A stretch of DNA of 64,000 nucleotides from Eupeodes corollae (taxonomy: Eukaryota > Arthropoda > Insecta > Diptera > Syrphidae). Below the pieces are notes generated by a model. That model ran no database searches and was not told where the DNA came from. It was given only the letters and a program-made list of their open reading frames with translations. The position numbers and the translations under genes were made by a program. The DNA lies in NCBI RefSeq assembly GCF_945859685.1, contig NC_079148.1, positions 138,443,133 to 138,507,132 of the forward strand. The letters are read 5' to 3'. Below, one piece after another: positions 34,230 through 47,066 of this stretch. Each line of letters opens with the position of its first letter. Positions within the stretch are counted from its first letter, which is position 1.

Positions 34230-36324
34230 TACTTACTTTCTTAAGGTGGCACAACAGTCCTGTGTGAACTAGGTCCTCACCCAACAAACTTCTCCATCTA
34301 GCTCGGTCCCTAGCTAGATGTCTCCATTTTCGCGCTCCAAGTTGGGTGAGGTCACCTTCCAGTTGTACGCACCACCTGATCCGCGGTCTTCCTCTACTGC
34401 ACTTTCGTGTGGGTGTGGATTCGAAGACTTTCCGGGCCAGATCATTGGTTTCCATGCGCTCTACATGACCCAGCCATCTTAGTCGTTGGACTTTTACCCT
34501 TCTGGCTAAGTCTACGTAGCTGTACAGCCCGTACATCTTCTCCTCGAATCCCCTTTGATGCATACGGGACCGTAGATCACACGAAGAACTTTTCTCTCGA
34601 AACGACCCAAGGTGCTTTCATCCGTTTTTGTCATAGTCCATGCTTCTGCACCGTATAGCAGGACGGGGATGATAAGGGTCTTATATAGCAACACTTTGGT
34701 CCCTCGAGAGAGGACTTTACCACTCAGTTGCTTTCTTAGTCCAAAGAAATAGCGGTTAGCGAGAGTTATTCTGAGTTTGATCTCAGCACTGGTGTTGTTT
34801 TCTGCGTTTACAACGGAGCCTATGTAGACGAAGTCCTTGACTACCTCAAAGTAAATCTGTCCATAGTGACGTTTTGACCAAGACATCGGTGTTGTATGTC
34901 CTTTCAAGACGACAGCATGTACTTTATTTTGCCCTCATTAACCGTTAAACCCATTTTTGGCGCCTCTGCCTCAATACTCACAAAAGCCCCATTGACATCA
35001 CGCTGAGTTCTTCCAATTATGTCAATGTCATCAGCATATGCCAGTAATTGGACAGACTTTTGAAAGATAGTGCCTATAGTCTTGATGTGTTAGCAGGATC
35101 TGCCGTCATGTGAATATTTGATCAATTGTGGACTTTCCTGGTCTAAAACCACACTGATAAGGACATATCAGGTTGTTGACGATGAGCTTTAGACGTTCAC
35201 ATATTACGGGAGAGGAAATTTTATAGGCGATGTTAAGTAGACTGATTCCTCTATAGTTGGTGCAGTTTATAGGGTCTCCTTTTTTCAGGATCAGGCAAAT
35301 AGTACTGAAGTTCCATTCATCGGGCATGCTTTCTTCCGACCATATCTTACAGATAAGTTGGTGCATGCTATTAACCAACTTATCTCCAGCTGCTTTAAAG
35401 AGCTCGGCATTCAAGCCATCCGCTCCACCGGCTTTATTAGATTTCAACTTAGATGTGGCAATCGTCATCGTCTAAGTCAGGAGGACGGGATTGTTGGCTT
35501 TCGTCGTCTATATTGAATGGATCATCCTGCCTGACAGCGGAATTCAGTTCTTCGTCGCCGTTATACAGTCTGCAGAAGGGGTCCTTCCATATCCTCAGCA
35601 TTGACCGAAATTTCATTATGATGTTTCCACTTTCGTCTTTGCAGCCTTCGGTTCTAGGTTTATGTACGTGTGAATTCGTTTCACCTGTTCATAAGACTTT
35701 GGAACTTAATTCCTGCTTTTAAACCTCTCAACATCTTCGACCGCACGCTTCTCATGCCCTCTCTTTTTCCTTCTGAGAAGTCGGCGTTCCTCTCGCCTCT
35801 TCTGCTCATAGAGCTCATGAGCAGCTCTCGTCCTTTTATGCAGCGCCGCTTTGCATGCTCGTTGTTTGGCTGCATTTGCCTACCGACATTCCTCATGAAA
35901 CCAGGGGTACCTTGATGGTTGCTGCTTGAAACCCAACAGATCAAAAGCGGCTTCTCTGATTGCATTTTGGCAATGTTGCCACTGGTTTTCGATACATTAT
36001 GTTGGCGGCATAGAACTTCGAGAGAGGTTACTTGTAACTAGGTAGGAAATGAATTTGGCGATCTCTGGCGATTGTAGCCGTTTGACGCTGGACCTTCTCC
36101 CAGCACCAACCTGTTTTGCCTTGGGTCTGGAAATCCGAAGTGCTACCTTGGCTACAACGAGGTTGTTGTCCGAGACGAGTTCGGACATCCATGATGCTGG
36201 AAGCGTGTCTGGCGTTGATCGCAATATGGTCAATCTGGTTGACGGTAGATTGATCTGGAGAAGTCCAAGTTCCTTTGTGGATGTTGAGGTGGGGAAAACG
36301 CGTAGTGGCTACCATGAAGTTTCG
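34230..36324 (-). mobile_element. RTE-like LINE copy B, 5'-truncated, with target duplication
   Basis: Flanked by an 11-bp direct repeat CTCGTTTATTT (34219-34229 and 36325-36335), the target-site duplication. Minus-strand reading: endonuclease end NFMVATTRFPHLNIHKGTW and QIDHIAI (from 36315), linker with HKRTRAAHEL-type Lys/Arg-rich helix (about 35850), RT SNKAGGADGLNAELFKAAGD (about 35450-35390), NYRGISLLNIAYKI, QCGFRPGKSTIDQIFT (35160-35110), an internal deletion of about 280 bp that removes motif A, then QLLAYADDIDIIG (about 35050-35015) and the C-terminal WLGHVERME and SRGRPRIRW regions (to about 34260). The 3' end is TTAAGAAAGTAAGTAAAA. Defective by truncation, deletion and frameshifts. 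Confidence 0.87.
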
Positions 36325-36544
36325 CTCGTTTATTTAAAAGTTTAGAAGAAATGTTTTTCTTTTTGTTTTAATTTCATTAATTAGGTTTTTTTTTAATTAA
36401 CTTTATAATAAGTTTTTGTCTTTCTTGGATTTTGTGTTGGGCGCCATTTTTAAGACTAGGGTATTTGGTATCCATTAAATTACTATTTTATTTTCAAGTT
36501 GAGGTAAAATTAGGTTCTCAAAAATAATTATTTAAAAATAAATT

Positions 36545-36785
36545 TGGGTGACACAATAGTCCGTTGAGAACTAGGGCCAAGTGACTTACAGCTCACAACC
36601 AATCATGTGTGCGAATACTGTTGTGGGGGATGGAGGGGATCTACTGTTTCAAGCCAAATCCGAGAATTGAGAAAGCACTTTTTATGACTCTCATAAAATT
36701 ATCAAGTGCTCGCAAGATTCAGAACCCGTACAAAAAATGTAGATGACATAGGCAGGAATCGCACTAACTATCATGTCCCGGGTAC
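36545..36785 (-). mobile_element. SINE, internally deleted copy
   Basis: Same family as 47067-47381. Minus-strand start GTACCCGGGACATGATAGTT (36785-36766); then the part between box A and box B is deleted (GTTAGTGCG runs straight into ATTCCTGCC). The body (AAAAAGTGCTTTCTCAATTC) and the tail (GTTGTGAGCTGTAAGTCAC, TTCTCAACGGACTATTGTG) are diverged. It is an old copy sitting in the tandem array. I could not find a target duplication. Confidence 0.8.
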
Positions 36786-37700
36786 ATGCGATTTCATACC
36801 AATCCTAAAAATAAGTTTTAGAAGTCTTTAGCATTTTGCGTTGGGTGCCATTTCGAATTTAAAGCTTTTTAGTTCCTATTAAATAATTTGTTTCTTTTCT
36901 CAAGCTACGGGGTATCTAAATATAAGTTTTTTGTAGTCATTGGGGTTTTGTATTGGGCGCCATTTTGAAGAAGTTTTCGATGTTCTTTTTGTCTTAGGCG
37001 TAGTTTTGTCTTTAGTATATTAAGTTTTTATTAAATAACTCGTTCATTTTTAAGTTAATACAACATTATTAGTTTTTTAGTTCGTTCTTAGTGAGAGATT
37101 TATGAGGAAAAAAGGAAAAACAATTTTAGTAGTACATTATGTCTTCCGTTGGGCGCCATTTTAAAGTTTAAGGTATTAAGGTTTAATTAAACAACTCGAT
37201 CATTTTAAGACAAATTAAATTTTTTCATTAGTAACAGGTGTTAATAAGGACACTTAAATTTAATTTTCGTAGTCTTAAAGGCTTTGCGTTGGGCTTCATT
37301 TTGTAGTTTAAGGTATTTAAAATTTAAATAACTAGTTAATTTTCAAATTTCGACAAAATTTATTTTTTGTTTTATACAGCACCATGTGTGTTGGACACCA
37401 GAAGGGAATTTAGTAAGTTTATGTTAAATAATAAATCAGTGAAGAACCTACAAAGTTTATATAGTATCTGAGATTTTTTCGCGGCAGCCATTTTTAAGTT
37501 CAGTGTATTTAGTTTCTATTAATAAACTTTTATACTTTTAATTGAAGACAAAATCAGCTTTTTATTATTTAATTTATTTGAGGATAAAATGAGAAACATT
37601 GAAATAAGTTGCACTTGCAATTTCGCGTCGGGCGCCACTTTTAGTTTTCGATTGATTTATTTAATTTTCGATAGGCTCGTTTTTAATATATAAATCGATT

Positions 37701-40700
37701 TGGTGCAAAGCACGTTTTCAAGCTTATATACAAAATAATCATGACAGAAGCATAATTCCAAGTGACCTGCAAGCATGAGATCATCAATTTCCATTAAAGA
37801 TAGGTCACGGCTTAGCTTGTGGCCATGATAATTGTTTTAGTAATGAACAAATTTTTAAATAATTTCAATGGAAATCACTTTGAAAATTTGCTCTTCCGCA
37901 AACTGCTTTCTTATTCGAAGCTTAAAGGTCAAATAAAGCCAGATTCTGAACAGCTTGCCTCTGTGACTTAACTAAACCTTGAGTATTGTAAATAATCCCC
38001 AGTAGTTAACTTAAAGTCCACATAAACGTCGTACTCGTGAAGGTAGACAATGGACATAAAACACACATATCATCCTTTTATTTGTACCTATATTCTTTGC
38101 CCTTACTTTGTGTTGATTCAAAAATAATTTTACATTTTTAAGTTTTGTAACCTGACCAGATTAAAGGTTCTTGGAATACGAGTCTTCTATAATAATATAA
38201 CACAACTTGAAAGGACAACAAGAGAGCTTGAATAAACATATTTTAATTTTCTCTCTAGTCTCGTGTGCAGCTAAAAATGTAGGTCAAAATTTGCTGAGTT
38301 CTTCCACTACGTTGAGCATATAAAATATCCTTTGAAATTATATCCTTCTTATCCTATATGTGAGAAGTAACACAAAATGAGACTATAAGAGAGAGAGAGA
38401 GAGAGAGAAAGGGTTAGATTTCATAAAGACTCTACATAACATAACAATGGAATGTGGTTCATGGTTTTGGGTAGTGTTTATCGTTTCCATTCCCCAAATC
38501 AAATATACCCTGCTTTACCTCTATACTCAGATAGGGCGGTAGATAAAATGTCGTTGAAACGATATATCGGACAAAAGACATTCGCCGAAATGAATACGGA
38601 TGGGTATATCGTACATATTGTCAATGAATTAGGCTTTCGAAGAACAGTGTATGTACCCCATGTACACACTTCCAACTTTCACCCCAAAACGTTCATATAA
38701 AACACGGTCAAATCCTATTAAGGCTTTTGGTTATGATGAAGACTCTATAGTGGCTTTTGTTATGTACATACGTCATATATACGACAACATTAAGTACAGA
38801 GGCTATATGTGTGTATGGTGTACATTGTTTGCCTTCAAAAGTGATTGCACTTTGAATGAGAGGTGTATATATGCGTAAAGTAACATCAGAGGAAGTTCGG
38901 ACATGAGTGCATTAGATTGACAAGTTCCCTATATCTTTACCCTTTCACTATATTTGACTGTACAATGACATTAAATCGAAGTTTAGGTGAACCCTATCCT
39001 ATAGAGGTGCCTTTTTGTTGACGCATTTTCATGTACCTATCTCTACCCTACCATTGATGGTGATGCATCCATTTATCTATCGAATTATAGAGCCTTTCAA
39101 TACACTCACCTAACGTAAAGAGTCCAAAAAGGACACTCTCTCTCTCTCTGTAGTTTGGATTGAGTTTTGGAGCTGAGTGCATTTGAAGTGATTGATTAGT
39201 AAATTGGTGGCAATTAGTACGTAACAAGGTTTTCATTTAGTTTCTACATTTTTTTTTATGTGTGTTGTTTTTTTTTCAGGACATGGAAATATTGAAAATT
39301 TTCCAATATAAATTTAAGCTCTTGCTATATGAACGCTTCTGATTGGTAGGTGAACGACGTAGATAATTATTAAATTTATTTTAATAGATTCACTAATTAA
39401 GGATGCAATTTAATTAATGTCAACGTTTATCATCGAGTGTTTAAACTAATTTTGTGTTGATAAACTTTACCAGTTGTCGGTTTTTATTAGTCCATCTATA
39501 TACATACACACATAAACCTACTGTGTTGGAAGTTGGTAACTGATGGAAATAATTTTTAAACTAGATTGTCAAAAGATGTCTTATGGCCTTTAACATTTTA
39601 AAGTTCGATTTATCAAAAAGGTATAAGAAAAATCCAAATTTTAAACAACAAAATTTTGAATTAAATCCGTTGCTGTTTTTCCTCCCAACAGGTCTTTTTT
39701 TTAACGTGTTGTTTTCAATCTAGTTTTCAATAATGGTTTGTTTCCCAATATAGCTAACGAAACAATCATTATCTTGAGTCGTGGGCCTGTGGCGTGATTC
39801 AGCACTGCTGGACTCTTTTTTGAGGTTACGTCTACAAAGATACAAAGATAAGCTTAAGACGATTGACATCTTGGAAGAAAATCTGCAGCTTATTACTGCT
39901 GAAAAATTGTGTCTCTTGGCTTTAATTTATTTGGACCAGCAGCTTTTACTTTTCCTAAAATCGTTTTCCAAATATAAAGGCCAACAGTTATCTTTAAAAC
40001 AAAGATTGAATTTTGATTCAAATATCATCAAAAAAAATGATTTATACTTAAAACTTGTTTCTAAGCAAAATATTGTTGGTACATTTATTAAGTTCCTTAA
40101 AAAAAGTAATTGACAGTTTTTTTTGTATAAACTAGAGTCCTGCTGGAAATTTAAGATTCAACTCTGAATTGGTTTAACGTGCCAAATATCAATAGAAAAA
40201 CAGCTTAAGCTTCATTTATGTATTTCAAAATTTGGCTTATTGCAAACAAAAATAATCATTGTAAGTATTGCACGGGAAATTATCAATGAGGGTCCCATCC
40301 GGAACCTTTTTTATTATGTCCTTAGAGAAATGTGTGCAGTTAAGGTTTAAAATGTTTTATTGTTAAAAATGTTACATAAATTGAAGTGGAAGGAAGCTCA
40401 GAAAATTTCAAAGAAATCTTTAAAGTAGTTTTTGAGTTTTGCAAGTTGCTCGTGAACTAAAAACAATACGAATGTTTTGGAAAACAACATCTTTCCTTCG
40501 AATTTTAAAAGCTTTTTCAAGAATTTTCTTGCTATTGAAAAATTTACAAAACTAAACATAAATACAAATACACCTGCAAACCATATTTCTACAAAAATTG
40601 TTTACTAAGTTAGTATTTTTTTTCCAATGAAACAGCTTGTAAATCAACTTGGTTGTTCCTTCAATTACAGGGAAACATTTTGAAACGGCCTTGAATTGTG

Positions 40701-42004
40701 TTTTATTTTACTTCCCAAAACTACAGGACACTATAACACATATATGTAAATTTCCACCTATTTCCCTATCCCACCTACACATAAAATATGCTCCACTGGT
40801 TACACCAAATGGGAAAGTTAATAAAAATACTTTTTTTTATTTCTGCTGACTTTAAGTAAAAATAAAATAATAAGAACAACAATCTATAACAACAAAAAAT
40901 AATAAATAAATTTTACTTTAACCTCAATTAAGCTTGGTTTGCATTTTATTTTGTGTCTTCTTTTATGTTTTGTGTCCAATTCAATTGGATGTGTCCCAAT
41001 ATAATTTATTGCAAAGGTATGAACGGGTAGTAGGTAGGAAACTTACATTACAGTTATATACTACATAACATATATAAACATGCATACTAGTGTCCAATAA
41101 AAATCGAAAAAAAAGGATATCGATATAAACAACAAAAAAAAACAACAGGAAAAAAAAGGATGCTTGGAAATAAAAATACATATTGCCAATGATAGATATA
41201 GAAATAAATACTAGTGTAAGGCTTTTGACCTTTTTTTTCAAAATCAAATGAGTTTTATATAATATCATTTTATTACTCAGAGAAAAAAGAACAGAGATTC
41301 TGAACGCTCAACCTATAAGAAGGGTTGATTTTTAATTAAATTGAAGCTTAAAAAATGAAATATCAAATCAAACCCAACCAGACAGATTGATTTTTATATA
41401 TATTTTTAAAGATTTTATTTTTACCTCTTAATTGAGTTTTGATATAAAATGTTTATGGTAGATAAAGTTAAATGAATTTAAAGAACTTTTTTTTGGCAAA
41501 CAAAAAACAGGTGTGTTTAGGCTGATACTTTTTTTAAGGATGATCCTTTTTTGGAATCAAGCGCTTTACAAACAAATAAAATAGGGTTAATACGATGATA
41601 TAAAATTTAACGTTTTGAAGATTGAAATCACCCATAATTTTTATATGTATAAAAAAAAACACTTCTCTTTAATTTAATTTAAAAAGTCAAATCATAGCCA
41701 AAGTTCATATAATGATGAGATTAAAAATGAATGTATTTTTAAAGGAATGGTGTTATGGTATAAATTTTGAAAACATAGTTTCGTCACATTGAACATTTTT
41801 GATTCGAATTTTTAGTTCCCATGAGCAATCGATTAATATAAGATTTGTAAAATTCAAATTTTTAAACGGCACTTCTCAGAGTTCACAATTAAAAAAAAAA
41901 ATTCAATTCAAACCAGTAACCAATATAACCCGGTTTACCCTTCTTTTTTGAAAAAGTTAAGTGGTGTTGAGTATGTTTCATGCGAGTGAATTTAAACTTA
42001 AAAA
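37701..42004. other. Stretch without recognised genes; microsatellites and repeat trace
   Basis: Contains a GA dinucleotide run (38389-38408) and a CT run (about 39135-39150). About 39930-40150 matches units of the AT-rich repeat (TTTGATTCAAATATC, AAATATTGTTGGTACATT, GTAATTGACAGTTTTTTTTG). A good 3' splice-like tract, ten or more T then CAG, ends at 39279 on +, but no exon follows it convincingly. The open frames at 38452-38878, 39781-40113 and 40981-41268 are not recognised. Confidence 0.42.
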
Positions 42005-42790
42005 AGAGACATGGATGCAAACCATAGTGATAACTTCCCATCCTGACTGTGGATTTGTCTTGCTTAAAATGTTTGTAGATTTTCGTGTTTTGTTAAAAAT
42101 GTTAAATTATTCTAACAAATTTTAAAATTACGAAAAATTTTTTTCATTTGATAAAATAGTTTAATTTCAAAATCAATTTAACTTAAAGATTTTTTAGTCG
42201 AAAACCTATTTTCAATAATTTTTGTAGCATTTCTAAAAAGTTTTTATTTCTTACATAAACAAACACAAATTGGATAAAATAAATTATTTTGAAGTAAAAC
42301 AATATCTTCTATTATTCATGAGATATCGAGCACCAAACATCAATTTTTAAAAATTTTGAGAACTATTTCTTGTGAATATGATTTTTATTAAAAAAACCGA
42401 CTGGTTAATTTGTATTACTGAATGTCAAAAATAATATTTTCTAAGAAATAAAATTAGTCTGAAAAGAACTTTGAGTCGAAGAAAATTTTTAATAAGTTTT
42501 AGTATTTATTTTCAGGTTTTATTTCCTGTTAACAAACTGTTAATTCGATTTTTCTCAAAAGCTTACTGAACGTTGAAAACAATATTTTGTGTAAGATTAA
42601 ATAATTTTTAAATTTTTGAAAAAATATTTAAGTCAAAAGTAATTTTTAACCAAGTTTCAGTAATGTAGTTTTTTAAGTTTTTATTTAAAAAAAACTATCA
42701 ATTCGACTTTTTGCAAAAAATTTTACCAGATGTCTAAAAAATTATTCTGCTTTACATAAAATTATTTAAGGAATTTTGAATTTACGCATC
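42005..42790 (-). repeat. Dispersed AT-rich repeat, copy iii
   Basis: Starts with the family terminus in diverged form (ATGCAAACCATAGTGATAAC, TTTGTCTTGCTTAAAATG, TTTTCGTGTTTTGTTAAAAA) and continues through at least two internal units (TTAATTCGATTTTTCTCAAA, then AACGTTGAAAACAATATTTT). LINE copy C begins directly at its far end. Confidence 0.7.
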
Positions 42791-42794
42791 TAGG

Positions 42795-45257
42795 CTAAAT
42801 TCGGCAACATTAGCCTGATATGCGCACACGCCCCCACAGAAGAGAAGTACGAAAACACCAAAGATATGTTGTTTGAGCTCCTAGATAAAACATATGAGCA
42901 GTGCCCTAGCTACGCTATTAAAATAGTCCTGGGCGATTTTAATGCCAAGCTAGGAACGGAAGACATCTTTGGTGGAATAATAGAACGGCCTGCACGACAA
43001 CACTTCCGACAACGGATTCAGGCTAATAGATTTTGCTGCGGGCCGAAACGTCATGGTAGCCAGTACGCGTTTTCCACACCTCAACATCCACAAAGAAATT
43101 TGGACTTCTAAAGATCAATCTACCGTCAAACAGATTGACCATATTGCGATTGACGCCAGGCACGCTTCCAGCATCATGTATGTACGGATGTACGTTGTAG
43201 CCAAGGTAGCACTTCGGGTTTCCAGACCCAAGGGAAAACAGGGAGGTAACCTGGTAACCTCTCTCGAAATTCTCTGCCGCCAACACAATGTATCGAAAAA
43301 AAGTGGCAACATTGCCAAGATGCAATTAGAGAAGCCGCCACTGATGTGCTGGGTTTTAAACAGCCACCAACAACGAACCCCTGGTTTGATGAGGAATGTA
43401 GACAGGCAAATGCAGCCAAACAACAAGCACGCAAAGTGGCGCTGCATAAAAGGACGAGAGCTGCTCATGAGCTCTATATGCAGAAGAGGCGAGAGGAACG
43501 CCGACTTCTCAGAAGGAAAAAAGAGGGCATGAGAAGCGTGCGCTCGAAGATTTTGAGAGGTATTAAAGCAGGATTGAGGTTCGAAAGTTTTATGAACAGC
43601 TGTAACGAAATTCACAGGTAAATAAACCTAGAACCGAAGGCAGCAAAGACGAAAGTGGAAAATCACAGTGGAACTGCAGTCAATGCTGAGGATATGGAAG
43701 GACCACTTCTGCAGACTGTATAACGGCGACGACGAACTGAATTCCGCTGTCAGGCAGGATGATCCATTTAATATAGACGACGAAAGCCAACAATCCCGTC
43801 CTCCCGACTTAGACGGGAGCCACTGGAGCGGATGGCTTGAGCTCTTGAAAGCAGCTGGAGATAAGTTGGTTAGGAGCATGCACCAACTTATCTGTAAGAT
43901 ATGGTCAGAAGAAAGCATGCCCGATGAATGAAACCTCAGTATTGTTTGCCCGATCCTGAAAAAAGGAGACCCTCTAAACTGCACCAACTATAGAGGAATA
44001 AGTCTACTTAACATCGCATATACAATTTTCTCTGCCGAAATATGTGAACGTCGAAAGCCCATCGTCAAAAACGTGATAGGTCCTTATCAGTGTGGTTTTA
44101 GACCAGGAAAGTCCACAGTTGATCAAATATTCACATTACGGCAGATTCTGGAAAAACCCAAGAACACCAAATCGACACCCACCATCTTTTCATCAATTTC
44201 AAGGCCGCATATGACAGCATCGACAGGGACGAGCTGTATAGAGCCATATCTAGTTTTGGCATCCCTGCCACATTCATCCGTTTGTGCAGGATGACCATGG
44301 AGAATTCACGCTGCTATATAAAGGTTGGAAATAACTTAACAGAACATTTCGATGTCAAAAAAGGTTTTAGACAAGGTGATGCGCTGTCATGTGATTTTTT
44401 AACACTGTGCTTGAAAGAATAGTGCAGAGCTCTCACGTCAACGCTAGAGGCACTTTCTTTCAAAAGTCTCTCCAATCACTGGCATATGCTGATGACATTG
44501 ACTTGACATAATCGGAAGAACTCAGCGTGATTTCAATGGGGAGTATTGAGGCAGAGGCGGCAAAAATGGGTTTAACGGCTAATGAGGGCAAAACAAAGTA
44601 CATGCTGTCGTCAAGGAAGGACATACAGCACCGACCTCTTCGTCAAAACGTCACCATCGACAGACGTAACTTTGAAGTAGACAAGGACTTCGTTTACCTA
44701 TTCTCCGCTGTAAACACAGAAAACAACACCAGCGCTGAGATCAAACGCAGAACAACTCTTGCTAACCGCTGTTTCTTTGGGCTAAGAAATCAATTGAGTG
44801 GTAAAGTCCTCTCTTGAGGGACCAAAATGTTGCTATATAAGACCCTTATCATCCCCGTCCTGCTATACAGTGCAGAAGCATGGACTATGACAAAAGCGGA
44901 TGAAAGCACCTTGGGTCGTTTCGAGAGAAAAGTTCTTCGTGTGATCTACGGTCCCCTATGCATCGATGGGGAGTGGAGGAGAAGATGGAACAACGAGCTG
45001 TACGGGCTGTAAAGCGACCTAGGCTTAGCTAGAAGGGTAAAAGTCCAACGGCTAAGATGGCTGGGTCACGTAGAGCGCTTGAAAACCAATGCTCCGGCCC
45101 AGAAGGTCTTCGAATCCACATTGTCAGGACAGTGCAGTAGAGGAAGACCGCTGATCAGGTGGCGCGCAAAAGTGGAAGGTGACCTCACCCAACTTGGAGC
45201 GCGAAAATGTAGACATCTAGCTAGGGACCGAGCTAAATGGAAATGTTTGTTGTAACC
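42795..45257 (+). mobile_element. RTE-like LINE copy C, truncated at both ends
   Basis: Begins inside the endonuclease: KFGNISLICAHAPTEEKYEN (from 42800), KIVLGDFNAKLGTEDIFGG (about 42920-42976, with catalytic D and N), RFPHLNIHKE (about 43070) and QIDHIAID. A basic linker follows (43346-43600), then RT: DEWNLSIVCPILKKGD-like (TGG now TGA at 43929), NCTNYRGISLLNIAY (about 43978), QCGFRPGKSTVDQIFTLRQI (44087-44146), a shifted motif A, FRQGDALSCDF (about 44362), LAYADDIDL (about 44480), and C-terminal parts to RGRPLIRWR (about 45150). A TGA at 44815-44817 falls on the same codon as in copy A. Homology ends near 45257, before the TAAG tail. Multiple shifts; dead. Confidence 0.86.
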
Positions 45258-45814
45258 CAGAACCATAATGGGGTTCTTAAGGTTATGATTAAATATAAAG
45301 AAGTTCTTCCAAAAAAAATTTATTACGATTTTGCAAAATCTCTATCTCTTAGAAACAGTTTAAATTATTTTACTATATCACTAACAGTTTTCAAGTCATT
45401 CAGTTTTGAAAAATATTTTAATTTGTACAGATTCCGAAACAGATCTCCTGATATAGCTAATACGTTAATATTTCAAAATACCCGTTTTTAGTATTATTAA
45501 TATTTCGTTTTCAATATTAGGAACCTGCGAGGATTTAAAACTAATGAGAATTTTTTGAAAAGAGCATCAGATTATACAAAATTTTACAAAGTATATTGAA
45601 GATGGGGAAAGGAAATTTTGAAAATCATGACAAGTTTTGTTTGAATAATGAATTTAATGAATTGGGACCAGAATTCATCCAAATGTAAGTTAAGGATGGA
45701 CAGCCGAATTTTTGTTTTTGAATTTAAGACAGATATTATTTGTTTAGAATTAAATATTTCCGAAATTTGATAGATAAAGTGACTCTATTTTAATTAGAAA
45801 ATTAAAAAAACTTT
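45258..45814. other. Unassigned stretch between two LINE relics
   Basis: An open frame at 45237-45491 (84 codons) starts in copy C and runs out of it. It contains RNRSPDIANTLIFQNTRF, which I do not recognise. It may belong to a LINE C-terminal region of another family or be chance. Confidence 0.3.
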
Positions 45815-46760
45815 GGATTTCATTCTGAGCTTTTGGAATTGTTGGAATCTTGTCATAAGGGTCGAGTTCAATTTGTTTTCATCTGGTGTGCCCCAAGGTA
45901 GCCATCCTGGACCCCTTCTTTTTCTTATTTTTATTCAAAACTTAATTAGTATTTTCCTCAATTCTAATCAATTTTTTTTGCCGATGACTTAAAATTTTTC
46001 GTTGCATAAAATCTAATAATGACTGTCATCTCTTACAAGACGATATTTCGAAATTATCCCAATGGTGCACGAAAAACCAATTATATTTAAATGTCACTAA
46101 ATGTTAATATTTTGTCTTTTTGCCGCAACTTTTTTAAAATCATACTTGAATACAAAGGAGAAGAAAGATCTTGCTGTAGTTTTTGACCCTAAACTTAACT
46201 ATGTTAAGCACATTGAATTTAGTGTAATCAAAGCAAATTCCATGCTCAGTTCAAACGCAATAGCATAGACTTTAAAGACCTTTTTACTCTCAAATCGCTT
46301 TTTACCTCATATGTAAGTCCAATTTTGTAATACTGTTGTGTATTTTAGAACCCTTTTTATAACATTCAGTCTCAAAGAATTGAAAAGGTTAAACAAATTT
46401 GCAAGATTCACTATTCAAAAATTTTGGTGGAATATCGAAACTCCATCATATATAACTAGTTGCCAACTTCTTCCTATTCAATCACTTGGAAATAGACGTA
46501 AATTTGTATGCTCCATTGCAACAACTTCGAATACGTTGTTTGTTTCGAGAAGATGTACACAGAGTTAATTACGCGAAGAATTAACCAATACTCCGCTGTG
46601 TCAAAGAAACAAACCTTTAAATTATATTGATTTTGATTTTCAATTAAGTAGATCTTCTTTGAAAAATAAACTATTACTGTTTTTTCATTTCAATCAAACA
46701 GAAACTAAAAAATGTCTGTACAAATATTGTTCCTAAGAATTAAAGCAAGCCTTTTAGATG
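45815..46760 (+). pseudogene. CR1/Jockey-like reverse transcriptase and C-terminal relic
   Basis: Readable on + in changing frames: GFHSELLELLESCHKGRVQF (about 45818), SSGVPQGSHPGPLLFLIFIQ (motif B, about 45880-45940), FFADDLKFFVA (motif C, about 45975), KDLAVVFDPKLNYVKHI (about 46168), FTLKSLFTSYVSPIL (about 46285), and SQRIEKVKQ then WNIETPSYITSCQLLPIQSL and GNRRKFVCSI (46370-46530). The order matches the second half of a non-LTR RT. Endonuclease and RT fingers are missing, and no 3' tail was found. The lesions are dense, so it is old. Confidence 0.78.
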
Positions 46761-47066
46761 AATAACTCCCTTTTTATCAAAAAATATACTATATGATTTA
46801 CTTATGTATCTCTTTATGTATTGAGACGAAAAATATTCAATAAGAGCATAATTCTAGAAAAAAATTGTTTTCACTGTTATCTTGTTTTAGTATTTTAACA
46901 TTCAAAATACTTCTTCTCCGTATGAGGTAAACAAAACAACCTCTTCGTACGATTTTTCTACCAGGAAATTGGTAAGAATTTTGTTCATTTTTTGTTCTCT
47001 CAAAAATGTCTCCTGTCTGAAAAATACTCCATTATCTCTCTCACATCAATCTACCTCTGAACATCT

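Larger units (their letters stand above)
34141..37700 (+). repeat. Diverged tandem array, eight units with a GCGTTGGGCGCCATTTT core
   Basis: Units of about 110-195 bp share a core GCGTTGGGCGCCATTTT, followed by AAAGTTTAAGGTATT-like and ATTAAATAACTCGTTCATTTT-like segments. Core starts: 34181, 36434, 36838, 36951, 37146, 37286, 37480 and 37625. LINE B (34230-36324) and a SINE (36545-36785) interrupt the array. With these removed, the first three spacings become about 160 bp. The core on the + strand ends in the last 12 bases of tRNA-Lys (CGTTGGGCGCCA); on the minus strand it is TGGCGCCCAACG, the tRNA-Lys primer-binding site of many LTR retroelements. No LTR, gag or pol was found. Confidence 0.75.

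Noticed and set aside
34141..37700. LTR retrotransposon with a tRNA-Lys primer-binding site
   Set aside because: The motif is repeated eight times, with no long terminal repeats, polypurine tract, gag or pol nearby.
38452..38878. 82- and 75-codon frames as a host gene
   Set aside because: No recognised domain, no splice signals that fit, and overlapping frames of equal quality; cannot be supported.
39271..39300. Long T tract with CAG, strong 3' splice acceptor on +
   Set aside because: The sequence after it has an early stop and no recognisable exon or donor; T tracts with CAG are frequent in this DNA.
43023..43615. Long minus-strand frames over LINE C (and similar ones over B and D)
   Set aside because: They are opposite-strand shadows of the LINE polyprotein, which reads with RT motifs on the other strand.
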